Source: an uncultured Clostridia bacterium
GTDB lineage: Bacteria > Bacillota > Clostridia > Oscillospirales > Ruminococcaceae
DNA length: 64,000 bases
Assembly (NCBI GenBank): GCA_947627005.1
Contig: CANQUJ010000001.1
Span: 1 to 64,000, forward strand
Direction of reading: 5' to 3'
Position 1 is the first letter of the stretch. Every line of letters begins with the position of its first letter. Below, piece by piece: positions 8,671 to 16,307 of the stretch. The notes beneath the pieces are model-generated. The model made no database searches, was not told where the DNA came from, and saw only the letters and a list, made by a program, of their open reading frames with translations. A program made the position numbers and the translations under genes.

Positions 8671-9570
8671 TTAAATGTCTTTATATTCGGAAGAGGGGAA
8701 GGATGGCCTAAGCTTTGATACGATTCTGTCGAGAATATGCCGCCAGAATTTGTTGAACCACCCGAATCTGCCGAAGAGCCTTACAACGGTCGGGCTTACG
8801 GCATAGTAGACTTTGATAAAAGCTCTGCCGAAAAAGGTGGAGCTTAGTTTTTCGTCGCGGTAGCGCCTTAGCACCCGGACCTCGGGGCAGTCGTACGAGC
8901 CGTATACTGCGGTCGCGATATAGCAGCCCTTTTTTGCGGCGGGCTTGTCTTCGGCAGGCGGGGTGGAAGGAAAGGCGGCAATCTCTGCCTCGTTTATCAA
9001 GCTGAAATGGTGTATTCTTTTTACCGGAAGCGCCGCAAGCTGTTCGTCGATCCGCTTTTTAATGTATTCGGGCTGAACTCCGTAGCTTGTCCAAAGCTTG
9101 ATGATAGGGATCCCGGCCTCTTCGCATATTTTCGCGACCTTTTCGTCGCGCTCGCGCCTGTAGCGGTCGAGATGAGACTGATCGTTAATTTCTATGACGA
9201 TTTTCGGCGCGTAATCGCAGTCGGTGATTAAAAAATCGACGTTGCGAAAAAGCTCGTTGCGAAATCTTGCGCCGTCGGTGCGGTCGATGAACGAGGCGAG
9301 ATTTATCTGTGGAAATATGTGATATTCGGCGGGCAGAGCGGCGGATATCGCCTTAAAAAATTCGTTCTCGCTTTTTGAAATAAGCCTATCGCGCGGGGAG
9401 TAAAGGTATTCGTCTGCGTTGATATCCTTGACGGTTTTGCAGGGCGCGCCGGCGTAATGCCACTCGCCGCAAAGGGGGCATTTGATTATTTCGCCGCTTT
9501 CGCGCTTTTGGTTACATTCTTTGCAAAGCGGGTATTTCCCGCTTTCGGCTCCGCATATCCGACACTTCAT
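8671..9570 (-). CDS. DUF2726 nuclease-like protein with zinc ribbon and CFI-box C-terminus
   Basis: 299 residues. The N-terminus has paired Cys motifs (CRIC, CKEC, CPLC, then a Cys) of a zinc-ribbon type. The centre (about 70-180) fits DUF2726, a restriction-endonuclease-like fold, with VDFLITD and IVIEINDQSH as candidate metal ligands. The C-terminus contains the CFI-box (KKGCYIATAVYGSYDCPEV...LRRYRDEKL), a conserved extension of unknown role found on many unrelated bacterial proteins. The chosen ATG (9570) has AAGGA 9 nt upstream; the track start at 9648 reads through the leader. A G+C-rich hairpin followed by T6 lies in the leader. Nuclease activity is inferred only. Confidence 0.75.
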   Translation of the reverse strand: MKCRICGAESGKYPLCKECNQKRESGEIIKCPLCGEWHYAGAPCKTVKDINADEYLYSPRDRLISKSENEFFKAISAALPAEYHIFPQINLASFIDRTDGARFRNELFRNVDFLITDCDYAPKIVIEINDQSHLDRYRRERDEKVAKICEEAGIPIIKLWTSYGVQPEYIKKRIDEQLAALPVKRIHHFSLINEAEIAAFPSTPPAEDKPAAKKGCYIATAVYGSYDCPEVRVLRRYRDEKLSSTFFGRAFIKVYYAVSPTVVRLFGRFGWFNKFWRHILDRIVSKLRPSFPSSEYKDI

Positions 9571-9584
9571 AAAAATCATTCCTT

Positions 9585-9608
9585 TTAAAAAATAGCCGCG
9601 TGCGCGGC
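9585..9608 (-). terminator. Possible attenuator in the DUF2726 gene leader
   Basis: On the minus strand GCCGCG-ca-CGCGGC is followed by TATTTTTT, between the promoter and the RBS. The loop as written is tiny (likely opens to cgca). No alternative antiterminator was identified. Confidence 0.3.
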
Positions 9609-9680
9609 GAAATCGCCGGTTTTGCGGGCTTGGCCGATCGAGCGGCAAAATGGCGAAGGGAACGCAATAATCCCGGAAAA

Positions 9681-9709
9681 ATTATATCATATTGTTTACA
9701 TATTTTCAA
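9681..9709 (-). promoter_or_regulatory. Promoter of the DUF2726 gene
   Basis: Minus-strand TTGAAA (9709-9704), 17 bp, TATAAT (9686-9681). Confidence 0.7.
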
Positions 9710-9733
9710 GTGAGATTTAAATAAAATATGGCC

Positions 9734-9762
9734 TTGATTTTTTCACCCGCATATGCTATACT
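9734..9762 (+). promoter_or_regulatory. Promoter of the T-box/cysE-cysS operon
   Basis: TTGATT (9734-9739), 17 bp, TATACT (9757-9762), just before the T-box leader and divergent from the DUF2726 promoter. Confidence 0.75.
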
Positions 9763-9777
9763 GCATATAATATCCAA

Positions 9778-9991
9778 AAGCCGTGAACGGGCAGAGTAGC
9801 TTATCTTTGATACCGAAGAGAGCGGGGGGCGCTGAAATCCCCGCGTATCGGGGTCTGCGAAGTGCGCCCGCAAGCTCGGCGGGGGAATCGAGTATCCCGC
9901 CGCGTTCGCCGCGTTAAGGCATCGAGTGAAAATCGGAGTGGAACCGCGTTTTATAACGCCTCCTTCGCCTTTGCGGCAAGGGGGATTTTTT
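9778..9991 (+). promoter_or_regulatory. T-box leader, probable Cys specifier
   Basis: The leader contains a stem I with an AGAG-type 5' side and CGGGC/GCCCG closing helix, the T-box bulge GGAGTGGAACCGCG (9935-9948) with antiterminator partner CG..CC, and a terminator CCTCCTT-c-GCC/GGC-AAGGGGG followed by T6 (959-991 of 9.9 kb). A TGC triplet (9856-9858) sits in the 3' strand of the specifier region, matching tRNA-Cys and the downstream cysE and cysS genes. Uncharged tRNA-Cys would stabilise the antiterminator and allow readthrough. Confidence 0.9.
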
Positions 9992-10032
9992 ACATTCCGG
10001 GCCCTTATTTCATTTTGAAAAGAGGAATTCTC

Positions 10033-10692
10033 TTGAATCTTAAATCTTTTTTTGACCGCGTCGTCGAAGACGTAGACTCGGTTCGCGAGCGCGACCCGGC
10101 GGCGAAGTCCCGACTCGAGGTTTTGCTGACCTATTCCGGCGTTCACGCCGTTTTGATCTATCGCCTCGCGCACAAGCTGTATGTAAACCAATTTAAACTC
10201 ACCGCACGCGCGCTCTCGCAGCTCGGAAGACTTCTCACCGGGATCGAGATCCATCCCGCCGCGAAGATCGGCAGGGGGCTGTTTATAGACCACGGCGCGG
10301 GGGTGGTCATCGGCGAAACCGCCGAGATCGGCGACAACTGTCTTTTGTATCAAGGGGCGACCCTCGGAGGAACCGGCAAGGGCAAGGGCAAGCGCCACCC
10401 GACCCTCGGCAACAACGTGATGGTCGGCTGCGGGGCGAAGGTTTTAGGACCGTTTAAAGTCGGCGACAACGCAAAGATCGCCGCAAACGCCGTAGTGCTC
10501 GAGGCTGTGCCCGCAAACGCGACCGCAGTCGGCGTTCCCGCAAGGGTGGTAAGGCGAAACGGCGTTCGGGTCAACGACCTCGACCAGGTCCATATCCCCG
10601 ACCCCGTATCGCAGGAGCTTTGCCGCCAGCGCGCAAAGATAGAAGAGCTTGAGCGCGAAATTGAAACGCTTAAAAATCAAAAGAAGGACTGA
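10033..10692 (+). CDS. cysE: Serine O-acetyltransferase
   Basis: 219 residues; converts L-serine and acetyl-CoA to O-acetylserine, the precursor of cysteine. It has an N-terminal helical part ([22 protein letters not shown]) and a left-handed beta-helix of hexapeptide repeats with the family signature [18 protein letters not shown] and GATLGGTG, then a coiled-coil-like tail ([18 protein letters not shown]). The start is TTG at 10033, preceded by AGAGGA with a 7-nt gap; the track's earlier start at 9862 lies inside the T-box. It ends 5 nt before cysS and shares the T-box control. Confidence 0.93.
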   Translation: MNLKSFFDRVVEDVDSVRERDPAAKSRLEVLLTYSGVHAVLIYRLAHKLYVNQFKLTARALSQLGRLLTGIEIHPAAKIGRGLFIDHGAGVVIGETAEIGDNCLLYQGATLGGTGKGKGKRHPTLGNNVMVGCGAKVLGPFKVGDNAKIAANAVVLEAVPANATAVGVPARVVRRNGVRVNDLDQVHIPDPVSQELCRQRAKIEELEREIETLKNQKKD

Positions 10693-10697
10693 TATAA

Positions 10698-12107
10698 ATG
10701 AAGCTTTACAACAGCCTTACAAGGACAAAGGACGAATTTAAGACCCATACTCCCGGCCGGGCAGAGATGTATACCTGCGGGCCGACCGTTTATCACTACG
10801 CCCACATCGGCAACCTGCGGTCGTATATTATGGAAGACGTTTTGGAAAAATATCTTCGCTGGTCGGGGTATGAAGTCAACCGCGTTATGAACATCACCGA
10901 CGTCGGGCATCTGACCTCGGACGGCGACACCGGCGACGACAAAATGCTCAAAGGCGCGAAGCGTGAGCATAAGACGGTTATGGAGATCGCGAAGTTTTAT
11001 ACCGACGCTTTCTTCGCCGACTGCGAAAAGCTTAATATCCGCAAGCCTAAGACTATCGTTCCCGCGACGAGCTATATCGGCGAATTTATAAAGGTCATCT
11101 CCTCGCTGATCGAAAAGGGCTATGCCTATGAGGCGGGCGGGAATATATATTTCGACACCTCGAAGCTTGAAAAATACTACGTCTTCAACGATTTTTCGGA
11201 GGAAGACCTTGCGGTCGGCGTTCGCGAAGGGGTCGAGGCGGACGGCAACAAGCGCAACAAGACCGACTTCGTTCTTTGGTTCACAAAGTCGAAGTTCGAG
11301 GATCAGGAGCTTAAGTGGGAGTCGCCCTGGGGGATAGGATACCCCGGGTGGCACATCGAGTGCTCATGCATTTCGATGAAAAACAACGGCGAATATCTCG
11401 ATTTGCACTGCGGAGGAATCGATAACGCATTCCCGCATCACACCAACGAGATCGCGCAGTCGGAGGCTTATCTCGGGCATGAGTGGTGCCGCCAGTGGTT
11501 CCATGTGCACCACCTTAACACCGAGGGCGGAAAGATGTCTAAGTCGAAGGGCGAATTTTTGACAGTCTCGCTTTTGGAGCAAAAGGGCTACGACCCGCTC
11601 GCTTACCGCTTCTTCTGCCTTCAGAGCCACTATCGCAAGGGGCTTATGTTCAGCTGGGAGAATCTTGACAACGCCGCGGCGGCTTATTCTAAGCTTATAG
11701 ACAGAATCTCGCGGCTTAAGCAGGAGGGAAGCGGCGAAGACGAAAAATGCGCCGCCCTGCGCCAAAACTTTAAAGAGGCGATGGACAACGACCTTAACAC
11801 CTCGCTTGCGATAACCGCTTTATACGACGTTCTGAAGTCGGATATCCCGGAGGGAGACAAGCTTGGGCTTATCGCGGACTTTGACAGCGTTTTGTCTTTG
11901 GGGCTTATCGACAGGGCGAAAAAGCTTTCTTCGGCGAAGCCGAACGACGAAGAGATCCCGGCGGAGATAGCCGAGCTTATCGAAGAGCGAAAGGCCGCGA
12001 GGAAAGAGAGGAACTTCGCCCTTGCGGACGAGATCAGAGACAAAATCTCGGCGCTCGGGTATATAGTCGAAGAGACCCGCGAGGGGACTAAGATTCGCCG
12101 CGCTTAG
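10698..12107 (+). CDS. cysS: Cysteinyl-tRNA synthetase
   Basis: 469 residues, class I synthetase charging tRNA-Cys. HIGH-type motif YAHIGNLRSY near residue 35, KMSKS motif GGKMSKSKG near 270, and the zinc-site residues in YTCGPTVY, WHIECSC and the HHTNE segment. The C-terminal DALR-like and tail region (EIPAEIAELIEERKAARKERNFALADEIRDKI) is complete. AAGGA precedes the ATG. Its position directly after cysE behind a Cys T-box is typical of Gram-positive cysES operons. Confidence 0.97.
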   Translation: MKLYNSLTRTKDEFKTHTPGRAEMYTCGPTVYHYAHIGNLRSYIMEDVLEKYLRWSGYEVNRVMNITDVGHLTSDGDTGDDKMLKGAKREHKTVMEIAKFYTDAFFADCEKLNIRKPKTIVPATSYIGEFIKVISSLIEKGYAYEAGGNIYFDTSKLEKYYVFNDFSEEDLAVGVREGVEADGNKRNKTDFVLWFTKSKFEDQELKWESPWGIGYPGWHIECSCISMKNNGEYLDLHCGGIDNAFPHHTNEIAQSEAYLGHEWCRQWFHVHHLNTEGGKMSKSKGEFLTVSLLEQKGYDPLAYRFFCLQSHYRKGLMFSWENLDNAAAAYSKLIDRISRLKQEGSGEDEKCAALRQNFKEAMDNDLNTSLAITALYDVLKSDIPEGDKLGLIADFDSVLSLGLIDRAKKLSSAKPNDEEIPAEIAELIEERKAARKERNFALADEIRDKISALGYIVEETREGTKIRRA

Positions 12108-12127
12108 ATTTTGAAGGAGAAAAAACC

Positions 12128-12742
12128 ATGAAATTTCACTATATGGGAAAATTCGACGGCAACCCCGAAAACCTCCCGACGCGCGAGCACGAGGAGGGGT
12201 ATGTGCCCTTTAAAGAACCCTCGGCCGAAAAGCTGCCGATAGTTGTGAACCTTCTGGCGCTCGCGATAACGGTTATTCTGATGATACCCGTTGTGATACT
12301 CGGAAAGGGCGGAAGGGCCGCGTTTTTGGACAGTTACGGGATAATCCCGTTTATGCTGATTTTCGTCGGGATATGCCTTGTCGGCACGTCTGTCGTTCTG
12401 CCTCACGAGTTTTTACACGCGACATGCTTCAAGGGCGACGTGTATATGTACACCAACCTGAAGCAGGGGCTTTGCTTTGTGGTCGGGCCGGAACTTTTTT
12501 CAAAGGCGAGGTTCGTGATAATGTGCATGCTCCCGAACATCGTTTTCGGGATAATACCGTATATAATATGGATAATCTTCCCGGACCTTTGGTATATAGG
12601 GCTTTGGGGCGCGATGGCCGTCGGAATGGGCGGGGGCGACTATATGAACGCCTTTAACGCGCTCGTACAGGTTCCGAAGGGCGCGAAGACGTATATGAAC
12701 GGAATGAACAGCTTTTGGGTCAAGACCGATAAGGAGATTTAA
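12128..12742 (+). CDS. DUF3267 membrane metalloprotease-like protein
   Basis: 204 residues with about four membrane helices. A zinc-protease-type HEFLH motif (residues 93-97) sits at the end of the second helix and a GGGDYMNAF segment near residue 177 could provide the third ligand, as in site-2-protease-like folds. DUF3267 members are putative integral membrane peptidases; no substrate is known. GAAGGAG lies 8 nt upstream of the ATG. It is 20 nt after cysS and 2 nt before the cyclophilin-like gene, so it is probably read through from the cys operon. Confidence 0.78.
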   Translation: MKFHYMGKFDGNPENLPTREHEEGYVPFKEPSAEKLPIVVNLLALAITVILMIPVVILGKGGRAAFLDSYGIIPFMLIFVGICLVGTSVVLPHEFLHATCFKGDVYMYTNLKQGLCFVVGPELFSKARFVIMCMLPNIVFGIIPYIIWIIFPDLWYIGLWGAMAVGMGGGDYMNAFNALVQVPKGAKTYMNGMNSFWVKTDKEI

Positions 12743-12744
12743 AG

Positions 12745-13539
12745 ATGGCCGAAGAATACAAAAACCCGAACAAAAGGGTCCCGAACCCGCTTAAAAACAA
12801 GTCTTTCGCAAGATATCTCGGGATATCCCTCGTCGCGATATTCGTCATTCTGATCTTTCTGTTCTTTATCTGGGCCGCAGGGGCGAGGCAGCGGGGGATC
12901 CCGGACGAAATCGACTTTATACAGCTTAAAACGCCGGAGGATTCGGCGCCGGTGGCGGTGTTCGAGACGAGCGCGGGGACTATAAAGGCGGTGCTCTTCC
13001 CCGAAGAGACGCCGGAATACTACGCGTATTTTAAAAATCTCGTCGAATCGGGCTACTACGACGGAACCTACGTCTGCGCGGCGGTCGACGGGGCTTACGC
13101 CCTTGGCGGAACAAAAAATCCGAACCCCGACGAGGCGCAGACCGAGGATTCGGATATGACCCAGATCAAGGCGGAGATTTCGGACAACCTTTGGCCGCTT
13201 AAGGGCGCGCTGTGCTCGTTTATCGGCTCGAAATTCGGAAAGAACTACGCCGGCTCGAGCATTATCTTCATCAACGACGTTACGGTGGTCAACGCGGCAT
13301 ATATGGACGAAAGCGCGCTTAAACGCGCCTACGGCGATCAGCTTGGCGGGGCGTTTTCGGAATACGGCGGGATACCCACCTTTTCAAACGAATACACCAT
13401 CTTCGCGCAGGTATACGACGGCTGGGACGCTTTTGAGGCGATTTTGGGGGCGGAGGTTTTGGAGAGCGGCCAGCCCGCCGAGGACATAGTTTTTGAGAGG
13501 GTATACCTTTCAACCTACGGCGAACAGAAGCCGGAATAA
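12745..13539 (+). CDS. Membrane-anchored cyclophilin-like protein
   Basis: 264 residues. A cytosolic N-terminus (about 25 residues) and one membrane helix (26-50) precede an extracytoplasmic domain that follows the cyclophilin order: VAVFETSAGTIKAVLFPEETPEYYAYFKNLVESGYYDGTYV, then SSIIFINDV and the end-strand FAQVYDGWDAFEAI. The usual catalytic Arg/Phe segment (RVIPGFMIQGG) is replaced by CAAVDGAYALGG, so prolyl isomerase activity is doubtful. AAGGAG precedes the ATG. It may act with the lipoprotein foldase-like gene downstream. Confidence 0.75.
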   Translation: MAEEYKNPNKRVPNPLKNKSFARYLGISLVAIFVILIFLFFIWAAGARQRGIPDEIDFIQLKTPEDSAPVAVFETSAGTIKAVLFPEETPEYYAYFKNLVESGYYDGTYVCAAVDGAYALGGTKNPNPDEAQTEDSDMTQIKAEISDNLWPLKGALCSFIGSKFGKNYAGSSIIFINDVTVVNAAYMDESALKRAYGDQLGGAFSEYGGIPTFSNEYTIFAQVYDGWDAFEAILGAEVLESGQPAEDIVFERVYLSTYGEQKPE

Positions 13540-13558
13540 AAAACTTTTCAAAAAACTA

Positions 13559-13587
13559 TGGACATTCGCGAGTTTTTATAGTATAAT
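13559..13587 (+). promoter_or_regulatory. Promoter of the lipoprotein foldase-like gene
   Basis: TGGACA (13559-13564), 17 bp, TATAAT (13582-13587), 58 bp before the start codon. Confidence 0.65.
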
Positions 13588-13644
13588 AAGCGGGTATGCC
13601 GAAGATTCGGCGAAAAAACTGATTTCTGAAAAGAGGAAAACCGA

Positions 13645-14847
13645 ATGAATCTTTTAAAAAGAATTGCCGCCGCGGTTATGGTTGTCTGCGTTCTGCTTTC
13701 GTTCGCGGGCTGCGGCGATACCACTTGGATAGCCGAGATCGACGGCGAAACAGTTCCGAGCGGGCTTTATATCTACTACCTTTCCGAGGGGTACGGCGCC
13801 GCGGTCGGCGAGCTTTATCAGCAGAACAGCGACTATGCGATGCACTATCTTTATTACGCCAACTACGGATATGTCGACACCTCGATTTTAGACGTTGCGC
13901 TTGAAAGCGGGCAGACGGTTAGGGAATACATCGCCGCATACGCGCTCGATATGTGCAGACAGGCGAAGGTTGTGGACAAGCTCTTCGACGAGATCGGTCT
14001 TACCATACCCGAGGAGGACCAGGACCTTATCGACAGCCAGGTAAGAAGCGCCTGGAACTCTAACGGCGAGATGCTCGAATCGAAGGGCGTAAGCCAGACC
14101 TCGCTCGAGGCGGCGATAGTCGCGAAATATAAAGAAAACGCCGTATTCGACAAATACTACGAGATCGGCGGACTTAACGGAACCACCGAGGAAGAGATCG
14201 AGGCATATTTCAGCGACAATTACGCAAGAGTCAAATATATGACCTTCACCTTTGCCGACAATATCGACGACGCAGTCGACGACGAGAGAAAGGACGAACA
14301 GTATAACCTTGCGCAGTCTTATCTCGAGCGCGCCGAGGCCGGGGAGTCGATGGACGACCTTATCGCGGAATACAACAAAGTCCAAGCCGCCGCTAACGGC
14401 GAGACTGCGGACGAAGCCGAGTCCGAAGAAGAGGCCGAGCCCGAGACCGACGATACCGCCGGCGAGACCGAAGAGGATTCGACCGACGAGACCGCCGAGG
14501 AAGACGATACCGCCGAAGCCGAGGAAGAGACCGACGAATACGCCAACGAGATTATTTTGAGCAAAGACGCCCAATATCCGACCGAGAAGTTCGTAAACTA
14601 CGTCTTCACCGCTTGCGAGGTCGGCGGATACACCGTTATCCAGGACGATACCTGCTTCTATCTCGTACAAAGGCTTGACGTTTTGGAGCGCGAGGGGCTT
14701 TACGACAACTACCGCGATTCCATTCTCGTCGAGCTGTTCGACAGCGACTACACCAAGCTTATAAACGACAAGCTTGCGGAATACGAAGTCGTCATCAACC
14801 AAAAGTCGGTAGACCGCTATAAAGTCGACGACGTTTTTGAGGACTGA
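13645..14847 (+). CDS. Lipoprotein, SurA/PrsA-like foldase with acidic insert
   Basis: 400 residues. Signal peptide with lipobox LSFAGC (Cys at about 23), then a SurA_N/PrsA-like helical region (IAEIDGETVPSGLYIYYLSEGYG ... VDKLFDEIGLTIPEEDQDLIDSQV) and a C-terminal part resembling a parvulin-type domain (YMTFTFADNID... FVNYVFTACEVGGYTVIQDDTCFYLVQRLDV). A run of about 50 residues made almost only of E, D, T and A (about 253-303) splits the parvulin-like part. It probably assists folding of exported proteins outside the membrane. AGAGG precedes the ATG; it has its own promoter. Confidence 0.8.
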   Translation: MNLLKRIAAAVMVVCVLLSFAGCGDTTWIAEIDGETVPSGLYIYYLSEGYGAAVGELYQQNSDYAMHYLYYANYGYVDTSILDVALESGQTVREYIAAYALDMCRQAKVVDKLFDEIGLTIPEEDQDLIDSQVRSAWNSNGEMLESKGVSQTSLEAAIVAKYKENAVFDKYYEIGGLNGTTEEEIEAYFSDNYARVKYMTFTFADNIDDAVDDERKDEQYNLAQSYLERAEAGESMDDLIAEYNKVQAAANGETADEAESEEEAEPETDDTAGETEEDSTDETAEEDDTAEAEEETDEYANEIILSKDAQYPTEKFVNYVFTACEVGGYTVIQDDTCFYLVQRLDVLEREGLYDNYRDSILVELFDSDYTKLINDKLAEYEVVINQKSVDRYKVDDVFED

Positions 14848-14861
14848 GATTTAAATAGCGC

Positions 14862-14903
14862 AAAAAACCGGCGCTCTCTTTATCGGAGAACGCCGGATTT
14901 ATT
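14862..14903. terminator. Bidirectional terminator between foldase and pepV genes
   Basis: CCGGCG...CGCCGG stem (868-873/891-896 of 14.8 kb) flanked by A-rich and T-rich runs between two convergent genes. Confidence 0.7.
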
Positions 14904-14911
14904 ATGCCTTT

Positions 14912-16294
14912 TTATTCTTCTTCGCAGACCCGAACGATAGCCTCGGCGAAGATCTTGGCGTTTTCTATAAGAGCGTCGACCCGAATAAATTCGTCCGCGC
15001 CGTGGATTCGGTTGTCTTCGCCTTCGATCTCGCAGCCGAAGGCGACCCCGCCCTCGGTTCCGTGAACGTAAGTTCCGCCGCCGATGGCAAGACATTCGCC
15101 CTTTTTGCCGGTCACGGCCTCGTATGCCGAGAGAAGCTTTTTTACGAACGGGCTGTCGGCCGAAACGCAGTGCGGCTCGCTTCCGCCGATTTTGTGCTCG
15201 AATCCCGCCCTTTCAAGCGCCGCGCCGAGTCTTTTTGAGACTTCTTTGACGCTTCCGCAGATCGGGAACCTTATGTCAATCCCGCCGGAAAATTCGCCGT
15301 TCTCGTAGTCTAAAATGCTGAACGCGAGGGTCAGCGCGCCGGAGGTTTCGTCTTTCATCGCGACCCCGGCGGTTTTGCCGTCGGTCTCTTTATAAGGAAA
15401 TTCGCGCGCAAGAGCGCAAAGCCTTTCCCCGGCCTCTCCGCCGAGGTCTATAAGGCTTAAAAGCTTTATAAGCGCGGTCAGCGCATTGTCGCCGACGTCG
15501 GGGGTAGAGGCGTGGGCGCTCGTCCCGACTGCGCTTATGACCGTTTCTTCGCCGGCTTTTTTTACCTCGAATTTGACGGTGCAGCCGGCCTTTTTTATCG
15601 CGGCGGAGATTTCTTCTTCGCCGACCCCTTTAAGCGCCGCAGAGGCCGAGGCCGGAACGGCGTTTATAGTCCTTCCGCCGTGAAGATAAACAAGCTTTTC
15701 GGAGCTTGCCTTTGCGGTAAATCTTGCGCCGATATGCCCCTTTTCGATGTTAATAAGGGGGTAGCTCGCGTCGGGGGTAAAGAGCCAGCGCGGGGTCTTC
15801 GCGTGGGCCTTGAAGTAGGCTATGTCCGAAGAGCCGCACTCCTCGTCCGTCCCGACGATAAGCTCGAAGCCGTGTTTAAGCCTGACGCCCGAGTCTTTAA
15901 GGGCTTTCATCGCATAGATGACCGAGACCGCCGGGCCCTTGTCGTCCATCGCGCCCCGCCCGAAAAGCTTGCCGTCTTTGATCTCTGCCTTAAACGGGTC
16001 TAAGGTCCAGCCGTCGCCGGCGGGGACTACGTCTAAATGCGCGAGTATTCCGAGAAGCGGCTCGCCGTCGGTAAAGCTTGCCGTGCCGGCATAGCCGTCG
16101 ATATTTTCGGTCTTAAACCCGAGCTCGCGGCATATTTCGAGCGTTTTGTCGAGACATTCGCGGGCGGGTTTGCCGAACGGCGCGCCCTCGGCGGGCTCTT
16201 GCCGATAGCTCGGATAGGAGATCAGCTTTGAAAGGGTCTCGCAGATCTCGCCGCGCATGCCCTCGATTCTCTCGAAAATATTCTGCATTTCCAT
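14912..16294 (-). CDS. pepV: M20 family dipeptidase, PepV type
   Basis: 460 residues; zinc aminopeptidase/dipeptidase of the M20 (Sapep/PepV) group acting in the cytoplasm on short peptides. Metal and catalytic residues are visible: LAHLDVVPAGDGW, GRGAMDDKGP, GTDEECGSSD, FTPDASYP and the terminal HGADEFI His. The central lid/dimer domain (about 180-370) is present. The start is ATG at 16294 (MEMQNIFERIEG) with AAAGGAG 8 nt upstream. It begins 13 nt after the pulA stop codon, so the two form an operon. Confidence 0.9.
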   Translation of the reverse strand: MEMQNIFERIEGMRGEICETLSKLISYPSYRQEPAEGAPFGKPARECLDKTLEICRELGFKTENIDGYAGTASFTDGEPLLGILAHLDVVPAGDGWTLDPFKAEIKDGKLFGRGAMDDKGPAVSVIYAMKALKDSGVRLKHGFELIVGTDEECGSSDIAYFKAHAKTPRWLFTPDASYPLINIEKGHIGARFTAKASSEKLVYLHGGRTINAVPASASAALKGVGEEEISAAIKKAGCTVKFEVKKAGEETVISAVGTSAHASTPDVGDNALTALIKLLSLIDLGGEAGERLCALAREFPYKETDGKTAGVAMKDETSGALTLAFSILDYENGEFSGGIDIRFPICGSVKEVSKRLGAALERAGFEHKIGGSEPHCVSADSPFVKKLLSAYEAVTGKKGECLAIGGGTYVHGTEGGVAFGCEIEGEDNRIHGADEFIRVDALIENAKIFAEAIVRVCEEE

Positions 16295-16307
16295 AAAAAT
16301 CGCTCCT

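Noticed and set aside
13888-14802. 304-residue minus-strand ORF, Val/Leu/Gly-rich
   Set aside because: Shadow of the acidic lipoprotein; the GAG/GAC-rich insert reads as hydrophobic on the other strand.
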